Notes: generated by a model from the sequence alone, not told the origin. 55,855 bases of DNA from Alphaproteobacteria bacterium (GCA_021774965.1 JAJFIL010000267.1:1-55855), one strand, 5' to 3'. Counted from the first letter of the stretch, positions 27,866-36,984 are shown. Numbers and translations are program-made.

Positions 27866-28981
27866 CTACTCCGCTCCCGAAACCAACTTTACCACTTTCA
27901 TCATCACCGTGGGTAAGCCCGCCTCGGCTAAATCCTCAGGCGCGGTCCAGTGATGCCCATTGCCGCCTTGCCTACCTGACCCGTCTGGCCCGCTCCGCGC
28001 TTTGCGGCCATCGACGGTGGCTGCATAGACCGTCAGCTCCAGATGAAAATGCGTGAACGTGTGTGTCACCATGCCGGGCACGGGCGTGTAGTCCGCATGG
28101 ATGGGGGCATCCATCGCTGACGGGACTGCGTCCACAGCCCATTCCGTGGTTGGCACCTCCATCATGCCTCCTAATAACCCTTTGTCTTCACGGCGGCGCA
28201 GAAGCACTGCGCCATCACTGCGGGTGATCCAGAAGGCAGCGCCCTTTCGCGTTGGCTTGGCGGCTTTCCTGGGCTTTACCGGCAACTCGCTTGCGATGCC
28301 TTTTGCCAAGGCCTGGCAATAATCTGCCCACGGACAGAAATCGCATTTTGGAGATTTGGGCGTGCACACGGTGGCCCCCAGATCCATCACCCCTTGGGCG
28401 TAATCTCCGGCGCGGGTCTTGGGGGTGAGAGCGCTTGCGAGATCTCGTATTTGCTGTTTTACATCGCGAATGGGTTTTTTCAGCGCGAACATGCGCACCA
28501 TAACCCGATCCACATTTCCGTCCACCACGGTAGCGCTGCGCCCGAAGGCAATGGCGGCGATGGCGGCTGCCGTATAAGGCCCAATGCCAGGAAGGTCGCG
28601 CAGGCCTTCCTCCGTAGACGGAAAATCTCCGCCCATCTCACTTGCCACCACGTTTGCGCATTTATGCAGGTTCCGCGCGCGGGTGTAGTACCCAAGCCCG
28701 GCCCAGGCGGCCATGACATCGTCTCGCGGCGCGAGGGCACGCGCGCCGACATTTGGCCATTGCCCAAGGAATTTCTGATAATAAGCGCCCACCGTGGCCA
28801 CCGTGGTCTGCTGGAGCATGATCTCAGACAGCCAGACGCGATAGGGGTCGGGCGCGGTCTTCTCTCCAGGTGGCGTACGCCAAGGTAAATCCCGCGCGTT
28901 TTTGCCGTACCATTTCAGGAGCCGGCCGCTGAGGCGCATTGATGTGGCCAGGTCAGGCAAGATAAGGTCAGGCAGGATCAT
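27866..28981 (-). CDS. mutY: A/G-specific adenine DNA glycosylase MutY
   Basis: MutY removes adenine mispaired with 8-oxoguanine. The 371-residue protein has the helix-hairpin-helix and catalytic region (LPWRTPP, SEIMLQQTTVATV, GLGYYTRARNLHKCA, LPGIGPYTAAAIAAIAFG, VDGNVDRVMVRMF). The iron-sulfur loop has cysteines at VCTPKSPKCDFCPWADYC, and a C-terminal NUDIX-like domain recognises 8-oxoguanine. The ATG at 28981 is taken as start; the ATG at 28939 begins closer to the conserved part and may be the real one. The first residues, MILPDLILPDL, come from a 15-bp tandem repeat. A longer reading to 29545 runs through the opposite-strand dciA gene and is rejected. It is divergent from dciA, 18 bp apart. 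Confidence 0.95.
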   Translation of the reverse strand: MILPDLILPDLATSMRLSGRLLKWYGKNARDLPWRTPPGEKTAPDPYRVWLSEIMLQQTTVATVGAYYQKFLGQWPNVGARALAPRDDVMAAWAGLGYYTRARNLHKCANVVASEMGGDFPSTEEGLRDLPGIGPYTAAAIAAIAFGRSATVVDGNVDRVMVRMFALKKPIRDVKQQIRDLASALTPKTRAGDYAQGVMDLGATVCTPKSPKCDFCPWADYCQALAKGIASELPVKPRKAAKPTRKGAAFWITRSDGAVLLRRREDKGLLGGMMEVPTTEWAVDAVPSAMDAPIHADYTPVPGMVTHTFTHFHLELTVYAATVDGRKARSGPDGSGRQGGNGHHWTAPEDLAEAGLPTVMMKVVKLVSGAE

Positions 28982-28999
28982 GTTTCGATTTGTCTTGTC

Positions 29000-29476
29000 A
29001 TGGGCGCGCCCAGCATCGACAATTGGGCCATGAATGCAAATGATGATGACATCAATCCTCAAACAAGGCCTCCGACAAAGGATGCCAAAGAGCTCAGCCC
29101 TCGGGCGCGGCGGCTCACTGGCCATTTGCCGGAGATCGGCAGCCACTTGCCCAAGACCCGTGCGCCTTTTCGGGGGCCCAAACGGGCGGGGCCTGTTGCC
29201 AAGAAAGCTGCTGCCAAGGCACTTGCGCGGTTTGGCTTTTCCGGCGGCGATGTGATCCGTTTCTGGCCAGAGATCGCAGGGTCGCGCCTGGCAAAAGTTA
29301 CCCGGCCCGAGCGGATCAAGAAAACCCCCGATGGGGACGTGCTGGTGCTGAAGGTCGCTAACGCTGCGGCCATGGAAATCCAGCACAAGGTGCCGCAACT
29401 GCTGGAGCGCGCCAATCAGATGGCTGGCAACGGGCGGCTTGCGCGGATCGAGATCATCCAGGGACCTATACGGTAG
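29000..29476 (+). CDS. dciA: DUF721 protein, probable DciA replicative helicase loader
   Basis: The 158-residue protein belongs to DUF721, whose proven members (DciA) help load or operate the replicative helicase DnaB in bacteria without DnaC or DnaI. A basic, proline-rich N-terminal half (residues 20-70) is followed by a conserved domain with VIRFWPEIAGSRLAKVTRPERI and VLVLKVANAAAMEIQHKVP, each given in parts. The start may be ATG at 29000 or ATG at 29030 (MNANDDD). It is divergent from mutY and upstream of the dsbA-like gene and smc, the usual alphaproteobacterial order. The stop codon lies in a GTAG tandem repeat (29472-29486). Confidence 0.88.
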   Translation: MGAPSIDNWAMNANDDDINPQTRPPTKDAKELSPRARRLTGHLPEIGSHLPKTRAPFRGPKRAGPVAKKAAAKALARFGFSGGDVIRFWPEIAGSRLAKVTRPERIKKTPDGDVLVLKVANAAAMEIQHKVPQLLERANQMAGNGRLARIEIIQGPIR

Positions 29477-29490
29477 GTAGGTAGGTCGCT

Positions 29491-29612
29491 CCCCCCTCTC
29501 CCTAACCCTCCCCCACGCTGGGGGGAGGGGACGAAACCTGCTCAATCAAAGTCAAAAAACACCTTCCCCTTCAGGATGGTGGAGGTCCGAGCAAAGCGAG
29601 GGGTGGGAGTGG
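29491..29612. repeat. Dispersed repeat, copy 1 (CCCTCCCCC hairpin type)
   Basis: A 122-bp segment shared with 48528-48650. Both start with CCCCCTCTCCCTAACCCTCC, contain a hairpin CCCTCCCCC-ACGCT-GGGGGGAGGG, and end in a stretch with GGAGGTCCG, AGCAAAGCG and GGGGTGGG. It occupies the gap between dciA and the dsbA-like gene. The remaining 200 bp to that gene show no other feature I can name. Confidence 0.75.
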
Positions 29613-29812
29613 CAAGCTCCGAGTTTCGTTGCGAACTGTAAGAGAATCCCATTTATCGCGCGCCGGGCGCTCCCGACCCCTCACCGCCCTGTGACCCATA
29701 GCCCGTGAAACCCCTGCTGACGGGCGCCACAAAATCGCCTATGGTGCATCCCAAATTAGGAAAAGCGGCGCGAATACTGAGCTCCGCCAAATATCTGAGG
29801 GAAACCGTATCC

Positions 29813-30544
29813 ATGGGTGTGAGACACATGAATTTCGTAAAAGCAGGCGCGATTGCCGCCACCTTGGGCCTGTCGCTGGTTCTGGCGGGCTGCGGAGATG
29901 ATGACAATGGTGCCAGCGCTGGCCTGGGTGATCGGGACTGGGGTGATTTTGGCCGAGAGGGCGATGTTGTCCTGGGTGATCCGGATGCGCCGGTGTCTGT
30001 TGTGGAATACGCCTCGGTGACCTGTGGGCACTGCGCGGCCTTTCATGTTCAGACTTTCCCGCATATGGAGGAAGAATACATCGAGACCGGCATGGTGCGT
30101 TATGTCATGCGCGCTCTGCCGACCCCTCCCATGACCATGGCGCGGCTGGGTTTTATGACTGCGACCTGCGTAGGCGACGAACGCTATTACGCCTTTATCG
30201 ATGCCCTGATGCGGACCCAGAACGCCTGGGCCTTTAATCCCGACCCCGAATCACGCCTGACAAATCTTGGCCTTTTGGCCCGCCAGGCGGGGATGACCGA
30301 GGATGAGTTCGACGCCTGTCGCGTTAATCAAGCAGCGCTGGATCTGGTCAATGAGAGCGCCGAAGATGCACTGGAGATCGGAGTGAACTCCACGCCGACC
30401 TTCTTCATCAATGGCGAACAGATCAACGGCGCCATGGATTGGACCAATTTTGAGCCCAATATCATCCGCTTTCTGCCGGAAGAGCTTCGCCCGGTCCCGG
30501 CTGAGGAGACGGACAGCGAAGCCACAGGTGGCGACGAAGGTTAA
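29813..30544 (+). CDS. DsbA-family thiol-disulfide lipoprotein
   Basis: A 243-residue periplasmic thioredoxin-fold protein anchored as a lipoprotein. The signal sequence ends in the lipobox LAGC (cysteine near 27). The thioredoxin domain has the active-site CGHC (71-74), preceded by PDAPVSVVEYASVT, and a cis-proline loop NSTPTFFING. This DsbA/DsbG-like type probably oxidises or isomerises disulfides. GAGGG lies 11 bases before the ATG at 29813; ATG at 29828 is the alternative start. It sits between dciA and smc, as in many alphaproteobacteria. A possible terminator follows at 30624. Confidence 0.9.
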   Translation: MGVRHMNFVKAGAIAATLGLSLVLAGCGDDDNGASAGLGDRDWGDFGREGDVVLGDPDAPVSVVEYASVTCGHCAAFHVQTFPHMEEEYIETGMVRYVMRALPTPPMTMARLGFMTATCVGDERYYAFIDALMRTQNAWAFNPDPESRLTNLGLLARQAGMTEDEFDACRVNQAALDLVNESAEDALEIGVNSTPTFFINGEQINGAMDWTNFEPNIIRFLPEELRPVPAEETDSEATGGDEG

Positions 30545-30623
30545 CGGAAGCTTAATAATAACTTGCAGCGGCCACGCGAATCCCGGCCAAATGCTTTGAG
30601 AAATGGGTAATGGGTAGGGATTT

Positions 30624-30670
30624 GTCTTCTCCCCAAAAGGTCTAACGCCTTGGGGATATGAAGACTTTTA
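30624..30670 (+). terminator. Possible terminator after the dsbA-like gene
   Basis: An extended imperfect hairpin, GTCTTC-T-CCCCAAAAGG ... CCTTGGGG-ATAT-GAAGAC (30624-30665), is followed by TTTTA. The stem has small bulges and the T-run is short, so termination would be partial. Confidence 0.4.
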
Positions 30671-30743
30671 GCGATTTGGTCTCCTCTTCTTCTTGGAGGG
30701 AGAGGGAGATCAGAAGCATTAGCGATAGAGGGGTCGTGCGTCC

Positions 30744-33700
30744 GTGAAGTTCACACGTTTACGTCTTACAGGGTTTAAGTCCTTTGTGGAGCCAACAGAG
30801 TTGGCCATCGAACCGGGGCTTACGGGCATTGTCGGCCCTAATGGTTGCGGCAAATCCAACGTGGTCGAAGCCTTGCGCTGGGTCATGGGGGAGACCTCTG
30901 CCAAATCACTGCGCGGCAAGGGCATGGAGGATGTGATCTTCTCCGGCACCGACAGCCGCTCGCCCCGTAATATGGCTGAAGTCGTGTTGATGGCAGACAA
31001 TTCTGGCCGGGACGCCCCTTCGCAATTCAACGAATCAGACGATCTGGAAATCTCCCGCCGCATCGAGCGCGACGCTGGCTCGAACTATCGGGTGAACGGC
31101 CTTGATGTGCGTATGCGCGATGTGCAGACACTGTTTGCGGATCTTTCCACCGGCGCGCATTCCACAGCATTGGTCCGTCAGGGCCAGATCTCCCAGATCA
31201 TCAATTCCAAGCCGCAAGACCGGCGCAAGATCCTGGAAGAAGCCGCCGGCATCTCCGGGCTGCACTCCCGGCGACATCAGGCCGAATTGCGCCTGAAAGC
31301 GGCCGAGACGAACCTGCTGCGTGTTGATGATGTGCTGCAGCAGTTGGAGCAACAGCTGGCATCGCTCAAACGCCAGGCCCGTCAGGCCAATCGTTATAAG
31401 AACCTCTCCGGTCTCATTCGCGAAGCCGAAGCCATCTTCCTCCATTTGCGCTGGACGGACGCAGAAAGCGCCGCCAATTCAGCTGCGGAAAGTCAAAAAC
31501 ACATCGAAGGCGAAGTGGTCACCCGCACAGCCGCCATGTCAGCTGCCAATGTGGCGCAAGCCAAGGCCGCTCATAAGCTGCCGGACTTGCGCGAAGAAGA
31601 AGCCAAGGCCGCAGCAGCCCTGCACCGTTTGACCGTCGAACGCGATCAGCTGGATGCCGAAGAAGCCCGCGCGCGGGAACAGCTCGCCAAACTGGTCTCT
31701 ATCCTTCAACAAGTTGGCGAGGATCTGTCGCGCGAAAAAGCGCGGGTCAAAGACAGCGAAGATGTTATCACCCGCCTTGAAGGCGATGCTGCGGAAATCC
31801 GCGAAGCTGCTGCGAATCAGGACACCCGCGCAAGCGAGTTGGAATCTGTGGCCGCTGGTGCAAAAGCGGCTCTTGGCGGCAATGAAGCACGCCTGGATGA
31901 TCTCACCCGTGAGTATGCAGAGCGGGACGCCAAGCAATCATCGTTAGATCGCGATATTCGCCAGCTTGAGAATCAAACCTCTCAGGTCTCCCAGGAACTT
32001 TCCACCACGCGGAATGAACTTGGCCGGCTGGAAGCTGACGGCATTGACCCCGGCGCCATGGCTGCGGCCACCGAGACCCATGAGCATTCTCAGGTCACAG
32101 CTCAGGAAGCTGAAAGCACGGCAGCAAATGCTGAAGAAGCTCACAAGGCCGCGCGCGCAGCAGAACAACAAGCCCGCGATATCCTCAGTCAGAAAACCGA
32201 AGCGGTAGGCACCATCAAGGCAGAGGCCAAGGCGCTTTCAGATCTTCTGCAAAACGATGACACGGGCCTGTGGCCTAAACTGATCGACAAGATCACCGTG
32301 CAGCCCGGCTATGAAAAAGCGCTTGGCGCAGCGCTGGGAGATGATCTTGAAGCACCGGATGATACGGCCGCGCCGGTTCATTGGCGGTTCCTTGGCGATG
32401 CACCCATGACAGGCGGTTTGCCTGAAGGGGTAACGCCTCTTGCACAATTTGTGACCGCGCCCCCTGCCCTTGCCCGTCGTCTGGCGCATATCGGTGTGGT
32501 CAGCCGCGATGCCGGTGAGATGTTGCAAACACGACTACGCCCCGGACAGCGTCTGGTTTCCACTGAAGGTGATCTGTGGCGTTGGGATGGTTTTTCCGCC
32601 GCTGCCGAAGCCCCCACTGCTGCGGCGCAACGCCTGGCCCAGCGCAATCGTCTTGCGGACCTTGATGCGTTGATCGAGGAAGAAGATGTTGCCTTGCGCG
32701 ATATTCGCGACACCTATCATGAGCAGCGCCAGGCCAATGAAACAGCTAATGAAGCTGAAACCCAGGCCCGCAAAACCTTGCGGGACGCCACCCGTGCCGT
32801 GGGCTCTGCGCGGGATGCCTTGGCGCAAGTGGAACGCACCGCCAACAAACATGCAACGCGACTGGCCGCCTTGCGCGAAGCTGAATCCCGTCTGATTTCC
32901 GCTCAGGAAAAAGCCTCTACCGGTCTTGCTGAAGCGCGGCAAACGCGGGAGCAAATGGAGAGTCTGGAACTCCTCCGTGAGCAGATTACTTCCGCGCGGG
33001 AGGCTACCGCCGAAGCACGGGATAACTTCACAAAAAACCAGGCAGCGTTCGATGCGCACCGGCGCGAAGTTCAGGCCCGCACCCAACGGCTGTCCTCTCT
33101 TGAGAGCGAAGCGCGCGAATGGAACCGCCGTCTTGAAAACGCACGCGGTCAGATCGCATCCTTGGAGGAACGGCGTGAGGCAGCAAAAACCGACAAGGAA
33201 GTTGCCGCCAAAATCCCCGGCGAGGTCGAGCAAAAGCGCAGAGCTCTCTTAGGGGCCTTTGAAGCTGCCGAAGAGGCCCGCACCATCGCGGGCAATGCAT
33301 TGGCTGAAGCTGAGTCGGACCTCAAAATGGCGGACGAAGCATTGCGCACCGCGCAAACTTCCCTTGCCGAAGCCCGCGAAGATCGCGCGCGCATCGAGGC
33401 CACGTTGGAAGGGGCTCGGGCTCGTCTGGAGGAGATCGCTGATCGCATCCGCGAAGTGTTGGGCTGTGCTCCCCATGAAGTGCTGGAAGCAGGGGACGTA
33501 AAGGTCAAAGGCGATTTCCCTCCGATTGACAAAATCGAAGGCCGCGTCGAACGCCTCAAACGGGAACGAGAAAACATGGGCGCGGTGAACCTGCGCGCAG
33601 AACAGGAAGCCGACGAGATTGCCGAGCAGCTGGAGACCATGTCTTCGGAACGCGGCGAGCTGGAAGAGGCCATTTCCAAGCTGCGCACCGGCATCTCCAC

Positions 33701-34202
33701 TCTGAACAAAGAGGGTCGTGAGCGCCTGGTTGAAGCGTTTGAGACCGTGAGCGCTAACTTTGAGCGCCTGTTTACCGAGCTCTTTGGCGGGGGCATGGCT
33801 CAGTTGCGACTGGTGGAATCAGATGATCCCCTGTCCGCAGGCCTTGAGATTTACGCCCGTCCTCCTGGAAAACGGCTGCAGTCCATGTCGCTTCTTTCCG
33901 GTGGAGAGCAGGCTTTGACCGCCCTTTCGCTGATTTTTGCGGTGTTTATCGTGAACCCCGCCCCTGTCTGCGTATTGGACGAAGTGGACGCACCGCTGGA
34001 TGACGCCAATGTGGAGCGGTTCTGCAATCTGGTGCAGGAAATTCACAAGGAAACCGGCACGCGCTTCCTCATTATTACCCACCACGCCCTGACCATGTCC
34101 CGCATGGATCGGCTGTTTGGAGTGACCATGGCAGAGCGCGGCGTGAGCCAACTTGTCTCGGTCGATCTCGCAGCTGCGGAAGAGCTTGCTGCGACCGGGT
34201 GA
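30744..34202 (+). CDS. smc: Chromosome segregation protein SMC
   Basis: SMC is the ATPase of condensin that organises and segregates chromosomes. The 1152-residue protein has the canonical plan. The N-terminal head carries the Walker A GPNGCGKSN (31-39). A first long coiled coil of about 170-500 is followed by a hinge of about 510-620 (DDTGLWPKLIDKI to LWRWDGFSA), then a second coiled coil of 640-960. The C-terminal head has the ABC signature LSGGEQALTALSL and Walker B PVCVLDEVDAPLDD. The start is GTG at 30744, with AGAGGGG about 12 bases upstream. Its usual partners ScpA and ScpB are not in the window. The F0 operon begins 134 bp downstream behind a recognisable promoter. Confidence 0.97.
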   Translation: MKFTRLRLTGFKSFVEPTELAIEPGLTGIVGPNGCGKSNVVEALRWVMGETSAKSLRGKGMEDVIFSGTDSRSPRNMAEVVLMADNSGRDAPSQFNESDDLEISRRIERDAGSNYRVNGLDVRMRDVQTLFADLSTGAHSTALVRQGQISQIINSKPQDRRKILEEAAGISGLHSRRHQAELRLKAAETNLLRVDDVLQQLEQQLASLKRQARQANRYKNLSGLIREAEAIFLHLRWTDAESAANSAAESQKHIEGEVVTRTAAMSAANVAQAKAAHKLPDLREEEAKAAAALHRLTVERDQLDAEEARAREQLAKLVSILQQVGEDLSREKARVKDSEDVITRLEGDAAEIREAAANQDTRASELESVAAGAKAALGGNEARLDDLTREYAERDAKQSSLDRDIRQLENQTSQVSQELSTTRNELGRLEADGIDPGAMAAATETHEHSQVTAQEAESTAANAEEAHKAARAAEQQARDILSQKTEAVGTIKAEAKALSDLLQNDDTGLWPKLIDKITVQPGYEKALGAALGDDLEAPDDTAAPVHWRFLGDAPMTGGLPEGVTPLAQFVTAPPALARRLAHIGVVSRDAGEMLQTRLRPGQRLVSTEGDLWRWDGFSAAAEAPTAAAQRLAQRNRLADLDALIEEEDVALRDIRDTYHEQRQANETANEAETQARKTLRDATRAVGSARDALAQVERTANKHATRLAALREAESRLISAQEKASTGLAEARQTREQMESLELLREQITSAREATAEARDNFTKNQAAFDAHRREVQARTQRLSSLESEAREWNRRLENARGQIASLEERREAAKTDKEVAAKIPGEVEQKRRALLGAFEAAEEARTIAGNALAEAESDLKMADEALRTAQTSLAEAREDRARIEATLEGARARLEEIADRIREVLGCAPHEVLEAGDVKVKGDFPPIDKIEGRVERLKRERENMGAVNLRAEQEADEIAEQLETMSSERGELEEAISKLRTGISTLNKEGRERLVEAFETVSANFERLFTELFGGGMAQLRLVESDDPLSAGLEIYARPPGKRLQSMSLLSGGEQALTALSLIFAVFIVNPAPVCVLDEVDAPLDDANVERFCNLVQEIHKETGTRFLIITHHALTMSRMDRLFGVTMAERGVSQLVSVDLAAAEELAATG

Positions 34203-34254
34203 CACGTCTGAAAAACATGTTGAAAATCAATGCGTTGCGCGGCTCAACAGCGGC

Positions 34255-34283
34255 TTGACATGGGATAGGGCCATCGCTACGGT
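34255..34283 (+). promoter_or_regulatory. Probable promoter of the F0 ATP synthase operon
   Basis: A perfect -35 hexamer TTGACA (34255-34260) is followed after 17 bp by TACGGT (34278-34283), placing the start of transcription about 45 bp before the atpI ATG. The gap between smc and atpI contains no other candidate as good. Confidence 0.55.
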
Positions 34284-34336
34284 GCGCGCGAATTTCGGGG
34301 CAGCTGCCTTAGCAATTTCGCGAATCGGAGGGGGCA

Positions 34337-34696
34337 ATGGCGGATGATCAAGGCGCGGGAAACCGTGCGCCGACAGATCAACCCGACAGTCCATCCCCAA
34401 CTGAACTAAACGAGTTCTCGGAGCGCCTTACCAAGGTGCAGACGGCTCGCGCGAAAAAGGAGGCGCCCGTCCCGAGCCCAAACCATGGCGCAGCATTGCG
34501 ACTGGGATCTGATTTTATCGCCGGCATCTTGATGGGCGGATTATTGGGTTGGGGCATCGACCGATCGTTTGGCACCACCCCTTGGGGGTTAATTGGTTTC
34601 CTGGCGCTCGGCTTTGTGGTTGGAACGCGACTTGCGATCCGCTCCGCGAAGGAAATAAATGAGGCCGCGGCATCATCCGACGGCACAGAAGAATAG
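34337..34696 (+). CDS. atpI: F0F1 ATP synthase subunit I (AtpI/AtpZ-like)
   Basis: The 119-residue protein has a hydrophilic N-terminal half and two membrane helices near the C-terminal half (about 60-78 and 85-103). The central ADFIAGILMGGLLGWGIDRSF-type motif, seen here as GSDFIAGILMGGLLGWGID, fits AtpI/AtpZ, a non-essential factor thought to help assemble the c-ring and to supply magnesium or calcium. A GGAGGGGG lies 5-12 bases before the ATG. It is the first gene of the F0 operon and precedes atpB by 54 bp. Confidence 0.9.
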   Translation: MADDQGAGNRAPTDQPDSPSPTELNEFSERLTKVQTARAKKEAPVPSPNHGAALRLGSDFIAGILMGGLLGWGIDRSFGTTPWGLIGFLALGFVVGTRLAIRSAKEINEAAASSDGTEE

Positions 34697-34750
34697 AACA
34701 AACGCCTCCTCAATAAATGAGGCGGCAAGTCTGAGGCAGGACGAGACAAA

Positions 34751-35503
34751 GTGGCAAACGATCCTATCCACCAGTTCAACCTAACTACCGTGGTTGAGCT
34801 CCCCATCGCAGGTATCAATGCCTCGCTGACCAATGCGGGCGTTTACATGATTGCGGCGGTGGCGCTGGTTACTGTCTTTATGCTGGCTGGCATTCGCGCC
34901 CGCGCTTTGGTGCCGGGCCGTTGGCAATCGCTGGTGGAGATTTCCTACGAGTTTGTTGCAGACATGGTGAAGTCCAGTGCCGGTACCGAAGGCATGCGGT
35001 TTTTCCCACTGGTGTTTTCGCTTTTCATGTTCATTCTCTTTGCCAACATGATGGGCATGTTCCCATACTTTTACACTGTGACCAGCCAGTTGGTGGTGAC
35101 CTTTGCCATGGCCATGCTGGTAATCTCTCTTGTGGTCGGATACGGCGTGTTCAAGCACGGCATCGGCTGGTTGAAGCTTTTCGTGCTTCCCGGCGTGCCC
35201 ATCGTGCTGTTACCGCTGGTTACTCTGATCGAAGTCTTCTCCTTCATCACACGTCCCATCAGCCTTGGCGTCCGTTTGTTCGCCAACGTTCTGGCCGGGC
35301 ACATTGCGTTGAAGGTTTTTGCCGGGTTTATCGTGCTGCTCTTGGGCACTGGCGCATGGTGGGGCATCCCCCTTTCCATCCTGCCGCTGCTTTTGACCAT
35401 CGCACTGACGGCTCTTGAATTCTTGGTGGCGTTCCTACAAGCGTATGTGTTCGCCATTTTGACCTGTATCTACCTCAATGACGCTATCCATCCGGGTCAC
35501 TGA
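34751..35503 (+). CDS. atpB: ATP synthase F0 subunit a
   Basis: Subunit a forms the proton half-channels of the membrane rotor-stator interface. The 250-residue protein has five to six membrane helices. The essential arginine is in the segment [17 protein letters not shown], followed by the last helices ending in [16 protein letters not shown], both highly conserved. The start codon is GTG at 34751 (VANDPIHQF), preceded by GAGGCAGGACGAGA. It follows atpI and leads into atpE 36 bp later. Confidence 0.97.
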   Translation: MANDPIHQFNLTTVVELPIAGINASLTNAGVYMIAAVALVTVFMLAGIRARALVPGRWQSLVEISYEFVADMVKSSAGTEGMRFFPLVFSLFMFILFANMMGMFPYFYTVTSQLVVTFAMAMLVISLVVGYGVFKHGIGWLKLFVLPGVPIVLLPLVTLIEVFSFITRPISLGVRLFANVLAGHIALKVFAGFIVLLLGTGAWWGIPLSILPLLLTIALTALEFLVAFLQAYVFAILTCIYLNDAIHPGH

Positions 35504-35539
35504 GTTAAAATTTATACCTTCCAATAAGGAGCAAATAAA

Positions 35540-35767
35540 ATGGAAGTTGAAGCAGCAAAGATGATTGGTGCGGGCCTGGCCTGTGTTGCAATGGGCGGTG
35601 CCGGTATCGGTGTGGGCATCATCTTCGGTAACTTCTTGCAAGGTGCCATGCGCAATCCAACAGCAGCCCCTGCTCAGTTTGGTAACCTGATTTTCGGGTT
35701 CGCCGTGACTGAAGCTTTGGGCATTTTCGGCCTGCTGATCGCACTCCTTCTTCTCTTCGTGCTTTAA
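35540..35767 (+). CDS. atpE: ATP synthase F0 subunit c
   Basis: Subunit c forms the rotating proteolipid ring. The 75-residue protein is two membrane helices joined by a polar loop. The first helix carries the glycine-rich run [21 protein letters not shown], seen here in two parts, the loop is RNPTAAP, and the second helix contains the proton-binding glutamate in [17 protein letters not shown] very strong AAGGAG lies 8 bases before the ATG, which suits the need for many copies per complex. It is followed by a stable intercistronic hairpin (35795-35814) before the b' gene. Confidence 0.97.
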   Translation: MEVEAAKMIGAGLACVAMGGAGIGVGIIFGNFLQGAMRNPTAAPAQFGNLIFGFAVTEALGIFGLLIALLLLFVL

Positions 35768-35794
35768 GGCACGTTTGAGTTTTTGGAACTATGG

Positions 35795-35814
35795 CAACGG
35801 CGGCAACGCCGTTG
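35795..35814 (+). promoter_or_regulatory. Intercistronic hairpin after atpE
   Basis: CAACGGCG-GCAA-CGCCGTTG is a perfect 8-bp stem capped by a GCAA (GNRA) tetraloop, 27 bp after the atpE stop. There is no T-run, so it is more likely an RNA stability or attenuation element than a full terminator. Confidence 0.6.
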
Positions 35815-35857
35815 TCGGTGCTTGTTCTCTTAGGAACAGCACATGCAGGAGCCGACC

Positions 35858-36475
35858 ATGAAAAGCGAATTTCAAGTCGCCGAGCATCACGAAGCTGAAG
35901 CAAGCCACAGTGAAGCCGAATTGACAGAAGAGTTGGGTCACGAAGAGCCGGGCGCGCATGATACGCCCTTCCCTCCGTTTGATCCTGACTACTTCATGCC
36001 TCAATTCGTCTGGCTGGTACTGACCTTTGGGCTTTTGTATCTGCTCATGAGCCGCCTTGCGCTACCGCGCGTGGCGGGCGTTATCGAGGCGCGCCGGGAA
36101 CGTATTGCCGGTGACCTGGATAAGGCGGCTGATCTTAAAGAACAAACCGACGAAGCCATCTCGGAATATGAGAAGGCCTTGTCAGATGCACGGGCTACCG
36201 CTCACAATATTGCAGCGGAAACCCGTGACAGCATGAAGTCGGAAACCGACGAAATGCGCGCTGACATGGATGCCAAGTTGGAAGCGGATATCTCAGCCGC
36301 GGAAAAACGCATCGCGGAAACCAAGGACAAAGCCCTCGCCAATGTGCGGGAGGTAGCGTCTGAAACCGCGGCGGTGATCGTCCAACATCTGACAGGCGAT
36401 GCGGCGGATGCCCAGGCCCTGGCGGGTGCCGTGGATAATGCGCTTAGCGGTGCACTCGAAGGAGGGCGGGCCTGA
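35858..36475 (+). CDS. atpF2: ATP synthase F0 subunit b'
   Basis: Subunit b' pairs with b to form the peripheral stalk that holds F1 against rotation. From the ATG at 35858 it is 205 residues. There is an acidic N terminus (EHHEAEASHSEAELTEEL), one membrane helix (about 45-65, MPQFVWLVLTFGLLYLLM), and a long charged alpha helix to the C terminus. AGGAG lies 6 bases before 35858; the ATG at 35843 is an alternative with AGGA 7 bases upstream. The stop overlaps the atpF ATG in TGATG. Separate b and b' genes are usual in alphaproteobacteria. Confidence 0.93.
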   Translation: MKSEFQVAEHHEAEASHSEAELTEELGHEEPGAHDTPFPPFDPDYFMPQFVWLVLTFGLLYLLMSRLALPRVAGVIEARRERIAGDLDKAADLKEQTDEAISEYEKALSDARATAHNIAAETRDSMKSETDEMRADMDAKLEADISAAEKRIAETKDKALANVREVASETAAVIVQHLTGDAADAQALAGAVDNALSGALEGGRA

Positions 36476-36963
36476 TGGAATGGATGGACAACACATTCTG
36501 GACGCTTGTTGCTTTGGTCATTTTCCTGGCCGGAGTTGTCTATCTCAAGGTGCCGGGTACGATCACCAAGTCCCTGGATGAACGCGGAGAGCGTATCTCC
36601 CGTGAGCTGGAGGAAGCCCGCAAGTTGCGCGAAGAAGCGCAAACCCTGCTGGCCTCCTATCAGCGCAAGCAACGGGAAGCCCAAGCCGAAGCGGACGAGA
36701 TTGTCGAAGCTGCCAAGGCTGAAGCTGGTCGCATGATCGAAGAAACCCGTGAGGAGCTTTCTGTTCAACTCGATCGCCGCACCAAACTGGCGGAAGAAAA
36801 GATCAAAGCTGCCGAAGCGCAAGCCATGGCGGAAGTTCAATCCATTGCAGCAGATGCTGCCGTGGGGGCTGCCCGCGTCGTGATTGCCTCGAAGACTGAT
36901 GCTGCAGCCGACGCCAAAATCGTCGACGCAGACATCGCCAAGCTGGGCTCACAGATCGGCTAA
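36475..36963 (+). CDS. atpF: ATP synthase F0 subunit b
   Basis: Subunit b of the peripheral stalk, 162 residues: one N-terminal membrane helix (about 5-24, TFWTLVALVIFLAGVVYL) and a long coiled-coil helix rich in glutamate, arginine and alanine. Its ATG overlaps the b' stop codon, so the two are translationally coupled and probably made in equal amounts. A clear intrinsic terminator follows 22 bp after the stop, so the F0 operon ends here and the F1 genes must lie elsewhere. Confidence 0.95.
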   Translation: MEWMDNTFWTLVALVIFLAGVVYLKVPGTITKSLDERGERISRELEEARKLREEAQTLLASYQRKQREAQAEADEIVEAAKAEAGRMIEETREELSVQLDRRTKLAEEKIKAAEAQAMAEVQSIAADAAVGAARVVIASKTDAAADAKIVDADIAKLGSQIG

Positions 36964-36984
36964 GGCTTGCAATATTGGAATTAC

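Noticed and set aside
28982-29545. N-terminal extension of mutY by about 190 residues
   Set aside because: It runs through the opposite-strand dciA gene and a dispersed repeat, and MutY proteins start where the chosen ATG lies.
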